NCBI GenBank assembly: GCA_022661535.1
Contig: JAKULF010000003.1
Location: forward strand, 1,116,001 to 1,180,000
DNA length: 64,000 bases
Origin: Eutypa lata
Lineage: Eukaryota > Ascomycota > Sordariomycetes > Xylariales > Diatrypaceae
Direction: 5' to 3'
The notes beneath the pieces were generated by a model. It saw only the letters and a program-made list of their open reading frames with translations, was not told the DNA's origin and searched no databases. Positions 1-11,794 of this stretch are shown piece after piece. Every line of letters begins with the position of its first letter. Position 1 is the stretch's first letter. A program made the translations under genes and the position numbers.

Positions 1-124
1 AAAAGACACAACATACACTCCGTAGCATGAACAACGATAGTAGTCAACCGAAAGGTTGCTCTATCGAAGGGAGAAAAGGGGGGTTGGGGGAATGGGATGG
101 GTTGCATAAGTGACGACGACGTAC

Positions 125-551
125 GTAGATATCCTCCGTCAACAGCTCATTGCTCGCCTTGTACTCGCGCAGGACGTATCCGTAGACGCCGGCACCCGCG
201 AGGGTGCTGCCGAGGAGGAAGCCGAAGAGCCTATAATGTGCGTCATATCGTTAGTCCATCCATCCGTCCATTCATCCATCCATTCATTAATTTGTTCCTT
301 TTTTTCGTGTCCCACGCGATCAGGGATTATGACCCCGCCACACCACACCACACCACACCACAGTACACTGCACCGGATCAGTTCAGATTAACTCACCCTC
401 CTCGAAAGGCACCGACGGGCTTGCGAGCCGGCAGCGGCGCGTCAGAGAGGACGCGGGCCGTAGCGTGGAAGCCGCGCGCAGCAGCAGCAGTAGCAGGGGA
501 GCTTCGGATCAGGGCCTGAGCCGTAGACGAGCAGAGTATCCTCGATGCCAT
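125..551 (-). CDS. Small mitochondrial-type inner-membrane protein, conserved in fungi, function unknown (3' end outside window)
   Basis: Two exons are visible, 551..397 and 230..125, joined in phase (51 codons plus 2 nt, then 1 nt plus 35 codons). The first exon starts MASRILCSS and reads as a mitochondrial presequence rich in Arg, Ala and Ser, with RGFHATARVLSDAPLP resembling a cleavage region. The second encodes a glycine-rich membrane segment (LFGFLLGSTLAGAGVYGY) followed by LREYKASNELLTEDIY, a pattern I recognise from small fungal proteins of unknown role. A good donor (GTACGT) follows at 124, so the remaining exon lies left of base 1. The start at 551 is the only ATG giving this presequence. 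The mitochondrial location is inferred from the N-terminus only. The intron 231..396 contains a CACAC microsatellite. Confidence 0.7.
338..362. repeat. CCACA microsatellite
   Basis: About five units of CCACA in tandem. It lies inside the first intron of the mitochondrial-type membrane protein gene, close to its donor. Confidence 0.8.
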
Positions 552-1468
552 GGTGTGTATCTCGTAGGCAGATAGTCCGCGTGTGTGTAATATCTCTCTC
601 TTTCTCTCGTGCGCTTGTTCGTTCGATCCCCGTCGGTCGTTCGCTTGTTCGTTCGTTCGCACGTGCAGACTTGGTAGGGGTTTTTTTTTGTTGGGGCGTC
701 TGTATAGGAGAGAGGTATTTTAAATTTGTTGTCCAAGTTCGAATCAAATCATTACTGCCGTCGGAAGTTATGTACGCAGCATAATATGAGGTAGTTATAT
801 TAGATAGGTACTTAGGTTGGTATGTATGTAATTGATTGTTAATTACCTAAGGTAAGGCATCTACGGTAGGTATGGGGGGGGGGGGGGCAATTCACTGCAT
901 GCGGGCCATTCACAACCGAGCCCACCCGATCTAATTATCCCTGATTGGGCAGTCTGGGGAGAGCTTGATTCTACAGCCACTGATTTCCCGCGGTTGTTTG
1001 TTTAGAATTGCCCATGAAACCCCGAACACCCCCGTCTGGCCGGAGATATGTAGTTCTAGCATATGTGGGGGGCATCAGCTCGATACTCGGCTTACACAGC
1101 TTTACTTTCTTAATTCGAGCTCTAGTTCTTAGATCTACTCATCGATTCTAGTCATACCAGTACTAAGTGGACTGGATGTCAATGAGAAGATAGAGCTCTA
1201 CACTTTATATACGATTAAAGCGGATTAGGTTCTGAGAATAACATCATATCACCAGCTAAAGTACTACACAGCAAGTCTCTTGTCATCAAACGCAGAAATC
1301 ATTAACCCTAGATGCCGAACTACCGTAAAAGGTCGTCAGAAGTATCCCAGTCCCAGAACGACCCATTGCCTCCAGCTTATCTTACCGCTGGAACCGCAGA
1401 AACTATACATGTCGTAAAACCATTTCGTCTTTCTTTTTCATTTGTCTTGTGTATTCATCTTGAGCTTT
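552..1468. other. Intergenic: shared 5'/3' flank with poly-G run
   Basis: This is the promoter side of the small membrane-protein gene and the 3' side of PDI. It holds TTCG-rich simple sequence at about 617-660, a run of 14 G at 874-887 and several TAGGTA-type motifs. I see no coding potential. Confidence 0.6.
874..887. repeat. Poly-G tract (14 nt)
   Basis: Fourteen consecutive G on the plus strand in intergenic sequence. Such a tract could form a G-rich structure or be a length-variable homopolymer. Confidence 0.85.
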
Positions 1469-3107
1469 TTACAACTCATCGTGGTCATCGCTGGCCTTGG
1501 CAGCCTCGCTCTCACTAGCCGCAGGTGCAACTGGCGTCTCATCCTCAGTCTTCTCGGAGACCTCGGCCTTGTACTTGCCGTTCTCCTTGATGAACTTGAC
1601 AAGGTCCTCAACAGTTCGGGAGCCGCTATAGTTAACAGGGTCCGACTTGGCGCCAGCGGGGTAGAGCTTGATAGTAGGGAAACCCTGGATCTCATCGGGA
1701 ACGTCGTTGGTAGTGGCGTCGACCTTGGCGATCACAACCTTGTCCTTGAATTCGCTGTCCGCGTACATGGAAGCAAGAGTATCGTACTTGGGGGCAAGAG
1801 CCTTGCAGTGACCGCACCAGGGAGCGTAGAACTCGATGAGGACATCCTTGCTGTCATCCAGAACAATATCCTCGTAGCTCTTACCGACGACAACAGTGAC
1901 AGGACCCTCCTGAGTCTCGGGGATGGGCTCCGACTTGACGCTGGGCTCAACCTTGCCGGAACTGAAGTCCTCTACGAAACTGGTGATAGCATCAAGGGTG
2001 ATCTCCTTCTCGGTGTCGAAGGGGAACTTCTGGTTCTTGACGGTCTCCTGGATGGCGAAAGACGGGAACTTATCGGTAGGCAGGTTAAGGTTTCCAGCGT
2101 GGGCACCAAACGACTTGGCGTCGATGGTAGCGAAGTTGATCTTGCCCTTGAACTTCTCGGCCAGAGGCTTCAGCGTCTCACCAAGCTCCTTGCGCTCTTC
2201 AGGGGTCTCAGAAAAGATGTAGGCGAGAGGAAGGCCGGCGGACATGTAACCAGAGTAAGTGTCAGGGCCGACCTCGCCAATCAAAGGCGTGGAAGCAACC
2301 TTGACGAACTCCTTAATAGTCTCATCCTCGAACTTCTCAGTGAAGACGGTCTTGCCCTCATCGAATTGCTTGTAAAGAACGATGGCAGGAGCTTTTACGC
2401 CCTCAGCCTCGGCTAGCGCAGAGTCGGAGCTTGCGCCGAAGGGAACCGAGTCCCGAAGGCTCTCGGCCACCTTGGTGAAGGTCTCATTGGAGGCCTTGTC
2501 AGACGACTCGAAATAAGCGACGACGACGACTTTGTCGGTGCCCTTGAAGTCTTCGAGGGTTTCGGAAGTAAGGAGGGAAACGGCAGGGAGAGACTGCTTG
2601 ACCATGTAGGAGGTGATGCTGTGGAAACATGTTAGCATTCGGTCTATCGAGTAAAAACCTGTGAGCAACACTTACGCAGCAGATTTCCGTTGACCGGCAT
2701 AGGGGGTGATGTTCTCGGGACCACGGAAGACCTTCAAGGTGGGGTAGCCCTCGACACCATAAGACTGGCAAAGCTCCGACTCCTCAGTGCAGTCGACCTT
2801 GGCCAGTTTGATGTTCTTCTCCTTTAGTTGTGTAGCGGCCTCTTCGTACTCTGGGGCAAGGGCCTTGCAGTGACCGCACCACGGGGCGAAGACTAGAGAT
2901 TATCCATGTTAGCTGCGATCCTGAGAGGCTGATGTATTGCTAGATGGCTCGGAAATACGTACATTCAGCCAAGACGAGGTCATTGGTCTTAACGAAGTCC
3001 TCAAAAGTCTCTTTGTTAAGTTGTGCAACATCCGAAGCAGCATCTGCCGCAGAGGAAACTGCCGCGGCAGCGAGCAGGCCGAGGGCAATTCTTCGTGCCG
3101 TATACAT
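1469..3107 (-). CDS. pdi1: Protein disulfide isomerase (ER lumenal, HDEL)
   Basis: Catalyses disulfide formation and rearrangement in the ER lumen. Exons are 3107..2963, 2892..2676 and 2618..1469, giving 503 residues, the usual length for fungal PDI. The product starts [16 protein letters not shown] (signal peptide). Thioredoxin domain a carries APWCGHC (cysteines 54 and 57), two b-type domains fill the middle, and domain a' carries a second APWCGHC (cysteines 389 and 392). An acidic C-tail ends in the retention signal HDEL. Both introns have GTACGT/GTAAGT donors. The start was chosen because it gives the signal peptide and follows no other in-frame ATG. An inverted repeat about 160 bp upstream may be regulatory. 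The identity is certain; the symbol follows yeast usage. Confidence 0.97.
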
Positions 3108-3266
3108 GGTGAAGCTCTATCTACAAAGCGGGGATGCTATGTTAGTGGATGTCGTACTCTACTAGGTAGATAGATAAGAGTTTGCAGACAGGAAAAATCC
3201 AATACAAGTGATGCTGGAGCTGTATAAGTATTTAAGTAGGTAGGTTGGATATGCAGTTCTGGATCC

Positions 3267-3282
3267 CTGGCCAAGTGGCCAG
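3267..3282. promoter_or_regulatory. Inverted repeat CTGGCCA-AG-TGGCCAG in the PDI promoter
   Basis: Two 7-nt arms are perfect reverse complements around a 2-nt spacer, about 160 bp upstream of the PDI start codon. The symmetry suggests a dimeric factor site. The core CCAAGTGG loosely recalls E-box or UPR-type sites, but I cannot assign a factor. Confidence 0.35.
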
Positions 3283-3606
3283 ATATACCACACTTCAACT
3301 GCTTACCTACTTACCAAGCTACTCTTGTATAAAGAATAGGATGAAATTTTGACTTACAGTATCCTTTACTATTATGCCACTGTCAGGAAATAAATCGCAA
3401 TGAACAATAGAATAGAATAAAGGGAAAATATAATATGAAAGGCAGGATGTTAATAAATTAGCAAACTGCAAGATACAATACTAAGGCAGTAGTGGAAAAG
3501 TTGATTGTTCCCTTTTATTAATGTTAAAGGTGGGAGGATGATGCCACGTTCGATTATCTATCACCTTGTACTGTAGGGACCCACTGATTGGTAAGTGTGC
3601 ATTATG

Positions 3607-3632
3607 TACATGTATGTATGTACATACATGTA
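3607..3632. repeat. Hairpin-forming TACATGTATGTA inverted repeat
   Basis: Arms 3607-3618 and 3621-3632 are perfect 12-nt reverse complements separated by TG. The ATGTAC/ACATAC vocabulary recurs around 47.9-50.0 kb. Confidence 0.6.
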
Positions 3633-4138
3633 AGTACACCTTAGTTAAGGCATGCTCCGTACATGGTATACCTCCAACTTGGACCCTGACTGTAGCATTT
3701 CTGTGGCAAATATGGTGGCAGGGTGGTTATCTGTTACCTAGCAAAGACACCTTGGACACTTACTACGAAGTACAATGCAGCCCACTATGCTAAGGAACAG
3801 ATCAATCAATCGCAATCTAGCCTCTCCAGCCCATTGTGCCACCCATTTCCAATCATAGCAAAGGCGCAAGTCGATCTCCAGCTTAAACTGCGCTAACGGA
3901 AGCTCTACTTCTCCACCCGTAAGTGGAAGGCCATTGGAGACTGACCACTCCGTCTGCAAAAGACAGAGTGTCCTTCCATTCAATCTGCATCTGGAGCTCG
4001 CGGAGCCACTTGCATTGTACATAAGTGGTAATACTTAACATACAAACTCCTTTTGTCCTTCCAGCGAATCCTCCGCTACTATCCGTTACACTAAGGCACG
4101 GTCCCTGAAAGGCTAAAAGGCGAAGTACAAACCTGTGA

Positions 4139-4150
4139 GGTCAATTGACC
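4139..4150. repeat. Perfect 12-bp palindrome GGTCAATTGACC
   Basis: Perfectly self-complementary 12-mer in the intergenic spacer, followed by a second AATTG. It could be a homodimeric transcription-factor site. No neighbouring gene is close. Confidence 0.4.
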
Positions 4151-6025
4151 AATTGTTCTTTTATGTCGGTTGGCGGTGAATTAATAATATGTTTCTTTCT
4201 TGGTGTGGTACTTCGTCTGTCAGCGCCTTATGTAAGCCTTAAAGACTCAGCTGCTAGAGGCTAGTTACTAGAGCTTTAGGTGCATGTCTTGTTCATAGAT
4301 AACTTAAAGTACCTGAGTACTAAGTGAATATTAAAATTGTAATACCTATAGACCATTTAAAGGTTGCAAGGAGTTGAGTTCTAGTTACTACTTAATAGGT
4401 GACTATGTTATCAAAGCCGTTCTCTCCTTTGGTGGTTTTAATTGCCCGGCAGCCTGGGTATGTTCAACGAGTTCAGAATGACGTAGTTAGTAATACCTGG
4501 ACGCCCCTACAGGGCGGCTGTGCGTCGCATAACATAATGCCAACGTGTCTTCCATCGAAGGGATTTGCCTGGCTTTGTTTTGAGGACATGTGGAGATCGC
4601 TTATATATTCAAACGGACATAGCCTTAGAATGTCGAGTCTCCCTCGGTAACGAGGCTGATTATTAATCTTCTTATTATTTACGAAGTACTTTGTGGTTGG
4701 ATCATATGATGTAGGTAGGTACCCTTAGTTAAAGAGCCGCCAAGATCGTGCACGCCCCCCTAATTCAACTATCAAGTACTATTTAGGCAATATCATGTTG
4801 TAGTTGTTGATGTAAATCAACTTTCACATAAAAGGGATATGGGATCAAAAATATAAGATCCTCTCTTTGCACGCCTTTCGCCAATACGATAATACGGCAG
4901 ACAGCTTTAAATGGTGTTTGGATACTGGCCTTCGCGGCAGGTGCTATATTTGGCCTGCTTCATGTGATAGTCGTTGGGGTTGTAATCTAGTTGTAGTGTA
5001 AGAAATTTGTCAAAATGAAATAAATCAGATACAATATGAGTCATTCCTAAATCTAGCAGACAAATAGGCAGGCGGATATAGACTGTGTGTTATATGACAT
5101 ATCTATGCTCAAGAGGTACTATAGCCTCACTCCAATCTGAGTATTACTAGCTAGAATGCACCTAATCAAACCTTTAAGAAAGGGGGAAACGGTACAACTA
5201 GATAGTGGGTATTGATTGCTTTCATGGTTTATAGCAGACTCCGATAATTCTACCAAAACAGCTCTTATACTTGAAAATATACCCGTTTAAAAAAATACCT
5301 ATGAAAAGAGAATACTAGCTCAAGGCTTCAGTTGCCCCCAATAGTGTGAAAAGGGGCGAGCTTGAGTTGGGTGTGGGTAAGCTCAAGTCAGTTCGTCAGG
5401 GGTTGAGGCCGAACTCAACCCAGATTTACCTATACTCGCAGAGACGAGAAGTTCTCTATACTCAGCTCCTCAGTGCCCGTACGACTTCAAAATCTCGCCA
5501 TCGGACGAAACATCAGAATTAGAGGGGTCGAAGATACACCAGATAAATTTCAAAATGAACATGAAGTTAAGCTGCTTCTACTTGGTCAATGAATCTAGAG
5601 GGGCGCTCCTTCCTCCCTGGACGGATGAGTAAACATACTTGCCTCAACTGCTAACAACAGGGTCCTGACTTCCTAAAATATTTAATTGTTAACCACTGTC
5701 ACACAAAGGTAAGGCATATTACGGAGCATCAAGTCCTCGGTTGGATGATTAGAAATGATTTTATCTTCATCTATGCAAATATATGCTGGAGCTGTGATCA
5801 TAGTATGCTAGCAATCGGAGCTCACATCCACCAAGTCTGGTCCGGTATCATCTCATGACTGATTGACCAGTGTAGCGGGCTATTCTTTTTCATTCTTGCA
5901 AATTATTACTCTTATTCAATAATCTAGCTTCGGCATTCAGGTTGATTTGTTTGCCCAGCAGACTTACGTATCTAGTATATCGCCCGGATGGTTTCTCCCA
6001 CTACCTAGCCATGATATCGTCAAAC

Positions 6026-9000
6026 ATGGATCATCACCACCTCCCTAAACGCAGTGCCAGCCATGGGACCCTTCGCAGTAGTTATGCATATCATGGAAGG
6101 CCTAACAATGCGTCGTCTCCTCTTCGACTACTTCACAAGCCTCTCCGAAGTGTCAACGAGAACTCTGCTCTTCTACCATCCCCCGGTGCCTTGGAAAGCA
6201 TGCTCAAGACGACGACTGAAACTGGCGATATTGGCATATTCAGCATCAGGCCTCTGGCATCTCCCCAAAGAAAAGGTGCCTTTATTAATATCAGTCAAAA
6301 CCAGCCTCGACCACGGCGTTCTGTAGATGAAGTGTACGGACACTACCATCGCAATAGGTTCCCAGGCAACCGTGATACCACCTCCGAGATCCTATCCATG
6401 TATACGTCTGATAGTCAGAAATCCCTTGCGGGCAATTTGTCTCCAATATCGACTGACGACTTTGCACTACGCTCCCTCTCCATGACCACTTGCGGGTCTA
6501 GGCATCTCCCACATCAAAACTCGACCACTACACTCCAGAGCCAAGCTAGTGGGAGTAGCCTTCTCCAACGTCCGCGCTCCCCTTTTCCATACCCGACCCG
6601 CCTTAAACGTCCAGGTGTACGGCCGGCATCTCCGGCTTTGACAGACGCAGGTCGTGTGGATTACAGCCGTATGGTTGAAATTGATAGGATCTCCCTTGTG
6701 CGTTGTTTACTCTCTCTTCCTCCGTTGTTAGCAAATGGTACACTAACCTTGGTGCGAAGCGGACCCTTCACGGAGCGTACAAGCCCATCTACCCACCTAG
6801 ACCAAGAAGACCTCCTCCTCTTGGCCTCCGGATGGATATCAATGACTCCAATCACCATTCACATGGCCATGGGTCACCCTCGATTCGTCAATCTCCACGA
6901 GATCCACCATCTGTTCGCAGTCAGTCTGCAGCATCTATTGCTCCTCGAAATGCTCCTTTCCGTGGTGGGCTTGACAGCACATCTACAAGAACATCAAGTC
7001 TTACTTCAATTGTGAACATGTATCACCGGATGCCTCAACCTCTTCAGAATGGTCTAGGCGATCCCTCCGTCCCTTCTTCTGCCCCTGGACCTCTCTACTA
7101 TGACTACACGGAGGATTTTGAAACCGAGAACCCTCGATATACAGCACCTATTCAACGCCCGTTCCCCTTTCCAGTACACACGATGAATGACCGTCAGTTA
7201 GTAGCGCCCTCGCATGATTCAGAGAAACCTTTGACTCCAAATCGTGGCCATAAGGATTCGGCTTTCTTTGACGATGACAGCCAGCGGACAGGGGCTGATG
7301 AGGCAGCAGAGGTGACTAAAATTCTGCTTGACGATAATGCAGACCTCCAGACAAATACCGAGACTCTTGAGCAAGACTCCCCACGGATGCAGAACCGTCA
7401 AAGCTCAACACGATCGCGGAATAGTGTAGCTGACGTAGAATACTCAGATGCAGCGAGAAGTCTACAGCGTGGTAGAGGGAGCGATATCGATCTGCTACCG
7501 TCACAGATTGGGAGAGACTCGATAGATACTTTCAATCCGAGTCTCGACATAGAATCGAGGGATGTTCCAACATATAATTACAGCTACTATCGCGCAAGCA
7601 CGACCCCTAGGACAAAGACTATGTCTCCTGGGAAACAGGTGCAAGTACAGGATATTGGAACACCCTCCATTCGTAGCGAACAAGGTATAATCTTGCGAGA
7701 TGAGTTCCTGGGAAGTGCCCTAGACGAGGCTGAAAACGGAGAACACCTAGAGTTGCACTCTGAACCAGTAGAACCACCAACCGCAGGGCTAGGGAGTCAC
7801 CACGGACGCCGCTCAATTTCAGCGCCAATTCAAGATATTTTGGAGAAACCAGATCCACGAAGATATGGCAAGAGATTCAATACTAGGAGTATTTCCCGCT
7901 CCAATGGCCAAAATTACAGCTCTCCATCAAATCAAATTGCTGGTCCATCTTGTATCGGGGATGAAAAGTATAGCTGCACCCATGATGACAGGGCAACCAC
8001 TTCGCTTCTACAGTATCCTGTTAACATGAACGACCTGACTTCGCCCAAGAAACTTAGAAAACAGCAGAGAAAGAAAGGCCACATACTAAATTCGCTTGGA
8101 GAGATGCATTCGAATGCAGGTTATACGGATCAGTTCCGTCATCATAAGAGAAACAATGCTGCTCTCAAAATCAGTACAATGAATCCACTTCGAGATGCTA
8201 ATGAAGGGTTTTTGCGCATTACTCGAAGATGTTCGACCACGCCAATTATTTCGCCAAAGCCTATATCCCCTGCTCGCCAGCTCAGAGTGAAGAATAGCAT
8301 ACCACAGCTTATGAAGGCATTGCCACCGCTACCCGGCGACCCTAACTACATAGCTGCCCCTACACCTCCTACGATGAGCGACGAAGACGAATTTGCCGAA
8401 ATCTTATCTCCATTTAGTTTTGCTTGGCCCTTTGCAATAGGACACAACAAGAGCTCGAGTGCTGTCAAGCAAAATGCATACCCACATACAAACCATACCT
8501 TGAGTTCACAAAGGAGCATCCCGAAGTTGAGGCTCAGAATGCAGTTGTCGGAAACCTCACCACTGACCCGTGTGGACAATAGGCCGTGTACCTCAGATAG
8601 CAATTCCACGAAAACAAGCGCCCAATTCGACATAGAAAATACTGGACTTTTGAAGGGTAGGCCTCTTAAAACTCCCAAGAAATTAAAGTTGAGGTCTCCC
8701 CTGAATAGTGTCACGGACGCGCTTCCTTCTGCCATGATACGCCGAGATCCAGTTGCTCAAAGACCCAATACAAGTACGGGAAGCGCATCTCAGCAGCCAA
8801 GAGATTTGTTCAATCTCAGATCTGGGGTCAACTCAGCAATTCGCCAACTCAGCAGAAAATCTCCCTTCACAAGCCAACCCGATCAAACTGACCCGATCCT
8901 GTCTTCAACGACGCGTCGATACGTTTCGGCACCTGGGCCTGGAGAAATGCCGTCACGCACGCAGATCAACCACCCTCAACATCTTGGATCGAATGCCACC

Positions 9001-9324
9001 TTGGATGCATGGAAACCTCGTGGTTTGCGAAGGCACTTGTCAAACCTTCGATCTCTATTGGCACGTCAATCGGGCTTCCCACTGGATTCAGATGCAGCCC
9101 CCATTGCTACAATAGAAGCTATCAGAGGAAACAAGGCTGAGAGCAAAGATGCTGAAATTTGTTTGACAAGCCTAGATCCTTCCCGTCAGCATGCGATCAA
9201 CCGTGGTGGAGTTTCTACATATGATTCTTCTCATCCTCACTTTAGTCAGCGCATGCGAGCTAAACTGCGCAAGTGGGTGGAAGGTGCCAAGTCAGCCGTA
9301 CGCGAGTTTTCTAAACTGACATGA
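6026..9324 (+). CDS. Large disordered Ser/Pro/Arg-rich protein, function unknown
   Basis: Exons 6026-6697 and 6760-9324 give about 1078 residues. The 62-nt intron has a GTGCGT donor, a CTAAC branch site and an AG at 6758-6759, and it restores frame exactly. I chose ATG 6026 for its strong context (A at -3, G at +4) and the start MDHHHLPKRSASHG; ATG 6011 in the same frame would add five residues. The protein is low in hydrophobic residues throughout and rich in Ser, Pro, Arg and Asn. It has a basic patch (LRKQQRKKGH) near the middle, a TPPT/DEDEF stretch, and a basic amphipathic C-terminus (MRAKLRKWVEGAKSAVREF) that could bind membrane or partners. No catalytic domain or membrane segment was seen. 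I do not recognise the family; the length and composition suggest a scaffold or regulator. Confidence 0.8.
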
Positions 9325-10305
9325 AGTGCTCAATTAGAAGAGAAAGGTGCTGTGTTTTTGATACTTATGTGTCGAGTTGTGTCGAGTTCGACTACTAGAT
9401 TATCATGGGCTGTCTTGCGAGTGGTTTTCCGGTTTATCTATAATCGCACGATATGATCCGCCATCCCTCACGAGATGATTTATTTTGGAACAATCTTGGA
9501 AGAACAGGTCCTACGTTTTGGAGCGCTTTGCTTTGCTCCTATTGTGGTGCACCGAAATCGCCAGCATGAAATAGCAGCGGTGGTGGTTCACTTGTATAAA
9601 ACCAACACGAGGCAACAACCAGGGTAGCTTACCTTTGGGAAAAAGGGGACAAGAAACTTTTACGTACTTACCGTAGCTTCTTAGCTCTCACTTATCGATT
9701 ACTTGTTACTACTGTGTTCACAGGAAATGTAGATGTGGTAATAATTAGTGACTATGCTAGTATTTATCGACAGATCGTATTTGCTATCTGAAACCCCTTA
9801 TTAGGAGAGCTCAGAATATATCCATCCTATGATATTCTTCTTCATCTGCATCCTGATAAAGCCCTGATTTGATCAACATAACCCTTGATCTGATTGATAT
9901 TGTTCCTTTCTAGTTGAGAATATAAGAGTTACTAATAACAAGCATCTAAGTCGTTTACGATATAGAATCAGGTGAAAACAGAAATTCAGCACAGCTTTTC
10001 CGTAGTTGACTATTAAGTAAACATCGTATGTGTATTCTAAGAGGCTTATTAATGGGAGGCACGATGATTACGATTAACTTCCATGGGAATACTTCCATAG
10101 TGAACAGATCGATGTATATGTGAAGTTGAGTTCATATTAGGTTATGGAGAATTGCTTAAAATACGTCATGTTGTTACTGGTCTCTGATGTGTATACTTTC
10201 GAGTACTATCGTTATAGTTAAACTCCTACGCTATGTAGTAGTATAACGCCTTGTGAAACTACCGTTGTTACATCGCCCAGTATCTAGAATTCCACGGAGC
10301 GTGTA

Positions 10306-10332
<27 letters not shown>
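10306..10332. repeat. CT dinucleotide repeat
   Basis: About 13 CT units in tandem, 650 bp upstream of the low-complexity protein gene and 170 bp upstream of its TATA box. Confidence 0.85.
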
Positions 10333-10336
<4 letters not shown>

Positions 10337-10505
10337 TATTGGTTAGACGTTTTTGCAGGAGGGAAGAGATGGATGACGTAGACAGTGACAGTGAAAGTAT
10401 CACCCATGTACGTATTCCACCTGACCTCGTATACCGAGAATGATTAACATTTTTAACTTTGCGTTCCTTGCATGTCGTCGAAACCCTATTCAACGCCCCT
10501 GGTCC

Positions 10506-10511
10506 TATAAA
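10506..10511 (+). promoter_or_regulatory. TATA box of the low-complexity protein gene
   Basis: The TATAAA hexamer is followed by CT-rich leader sequence, the usual fungal core-promoter layout. It lies about 440 bp upstream of the ATG at 10952, implying a long 5' UTR. Confidence 0.45.
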
Positions 10512-10951
10512 AGCCTCCGCCTGACTGCTCTGGCCTGATATTTGGGAACCTATTTTCTATCATCTCTCTCTCCTTTATACACCATTATCTATCACCTCAT
10601 AATCACTATTTCATACTGTCTCGGCGCTCGCTAAGCCATCCATTCGCTCACATAATCATTCGCCGTCTTCACGGTTCACTTTACCTCAATTTCTTGATCC
10701 TACTTGGTATTTTCTTTTGACGCTCGTTTTACTAGCAATTTCTCAATTTTTCATTTAAATCTTCAGTTTGCTACTTTGGCAGAATCGATATAAGAGCTGT
10801 TTCCTAAATTACAGCGGCAAGAGTTGACGGACGTCCTTGGGTATAACAGCAATTATAAACGAGACGTAGGTAACTGAACGGTTTCTTATATAATAATCCT
10901 GAGACACAGGGACATATTTTATTTCCAAGGTCACGCCCACACACCCCTATC

Positions 10952-11794
10952 ATGTCTTCCCACGTCGAACCACCTACTATCACCACCGCTACTGCCACCA
11001 CCACCACCACCACCACTTCAAGACGTCACAAATCAAGGAGGAGCAGGTACCGACCATCTCGATTCACGGAGGACCTCGAGCGCGACAGCTCCCTCTCGCC
11101 ACCGCCCGAATTCATGGAGCAGCAGCAAGAGCAGCTCAGCATCAACGAGATTGTACTAGACCAGCCCGCCATCACCACCACCACCACCACCACCACCACA
11201 ACAACAATAAGAAGCTTATGGGGTATTTCGCCCACGACTATCGAGGACGTTCCCGGCGGGACCGGGATCACCACGACCTACGAGGTAACAGCGCGGCAGC
11301 GGCGTCTCTCGTTGAAGCGTCGAAGCGTCCATGACGGCTACGATGACGATGATAATGACGACGATAGTGACACCACCGCAACCGCTGCTGCTTCTGTGCT
11401 AACCAAAATGATGATGGGAGTAGCAGGAGGAGGAGAAGAAGAAAAAGCAGAGAATGGTGAAGACATGATATCAATGATGCAAGACGAGGACAAAGACGAA
11501 GAACGCAAGAGACGGGGTAATAACCAAGAAAAAAACAACATCAATGATAATATTGGTAATAATAGTAATAATAATATTCAAAGCCGAATCAAGGCTAAGA
11601 TCGGGGGGAGATGGTGTGGACGTCGATGGGGGCGGCAGCAACAGCAACAGCAGCAGCAGCAACAAGAGGTTGAAAAGCAGAAAGAGGAAACACCAACTCC
11701 AACACCGCCACCATCATCATCATTATCTCCTGCAACCCCCACAGTCCTTGAGAGCGCTACTACTACTACGTACAATAGCCTCCGGGAGGAGTGA
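10952..11794 (+). CDS. Low-complexity protein with Thr, Gln, Asp and Asn runs, function unknown
   Basis: A single exon of 280 codons starting MSSHVEPPTITTATA. It has polyThr runs near residues 12-22 and 75-85, a basic RRHKSRRSRYRPSR segment, acidic stretches (YDDDDNDDDSD), an Asn-rich part and a run of ten Gln near residue 230, then Pro/Thr-rich sequence. Most runs are built on trinucleotide repeats (ACC, GAT, CAG), so length variation between strains is likely. No domain is recognised. The TATA box and pyrimidine leader upstream support transcription. The downstream reading frame in another phase (to 11921) may indicate an unseen intron near the 3' end. That the frame is a gene at all is probable, not proven. 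Confidence 0.55.
   Translation: MSSHVEPPTITTATATTTTTTTSRRHKSRRSRYRPSRFTEDLERDSSLSPPPEFMEQQQEQLSINEIVLDQPAITTTTTTTTTTTIRSLWGISPTTIEDVPGGTGITTTYEVTARQRRLSLKRRSVHDGYDDDDNDDDSDTTATAAASVLTKMMMGVAGGGEEEKAENGEDMISMMQDEDKDEERKRRGNNQEKNNINDNIGNNSNNNIQSRIKAKIGGRWCGRRWGRQQQQQQQQQQEVEKQKEETPTPTPPPSSSLSPATPTVLESATTTTYNSLREE

Larger units (their letters stand above)
3108..6010. other. Gene-poor AT-rich spacer
   Basis: About 2.9 kb between the divergent PDI and disordered-protein genes. It contains imperfect palindromes at 3267-3282, 3607-3632 and 4139-4150 and repeated TAGGTA/TACCTA motifs. Reading frames are short and show no family features. I see no gene. Confidence 0.6.
9325..10951. other. Intergenic, AT-rich, with CT microsatellite and promoter of the next gene
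   Basis: No gene is seen. The 3' part contains a CT repeat (10306-10332), a TATA box (about 10506-10511) and a long pyrimidine-rich leader (10550-10760), consistent with a promoter and 5' UTR for the gene starting at 10952. Confidence 0.6.

Noticed and set aside
1442..2416. Long plus-strand open frame of 324 codons opposite PDI
   Set aside because: It is the antisense shadow of the PDI exon; codon bias of PDI keeps the opposite frame open and the peptide has no domain.
6698..6731. Splicing of the disordered-protein gene at the first AG (34-nt intron)
   Set aside because: Too short and out of frame; AG at 6758-6759 after a CTAAC branch site gives a 62-nt intron that keeps frame.
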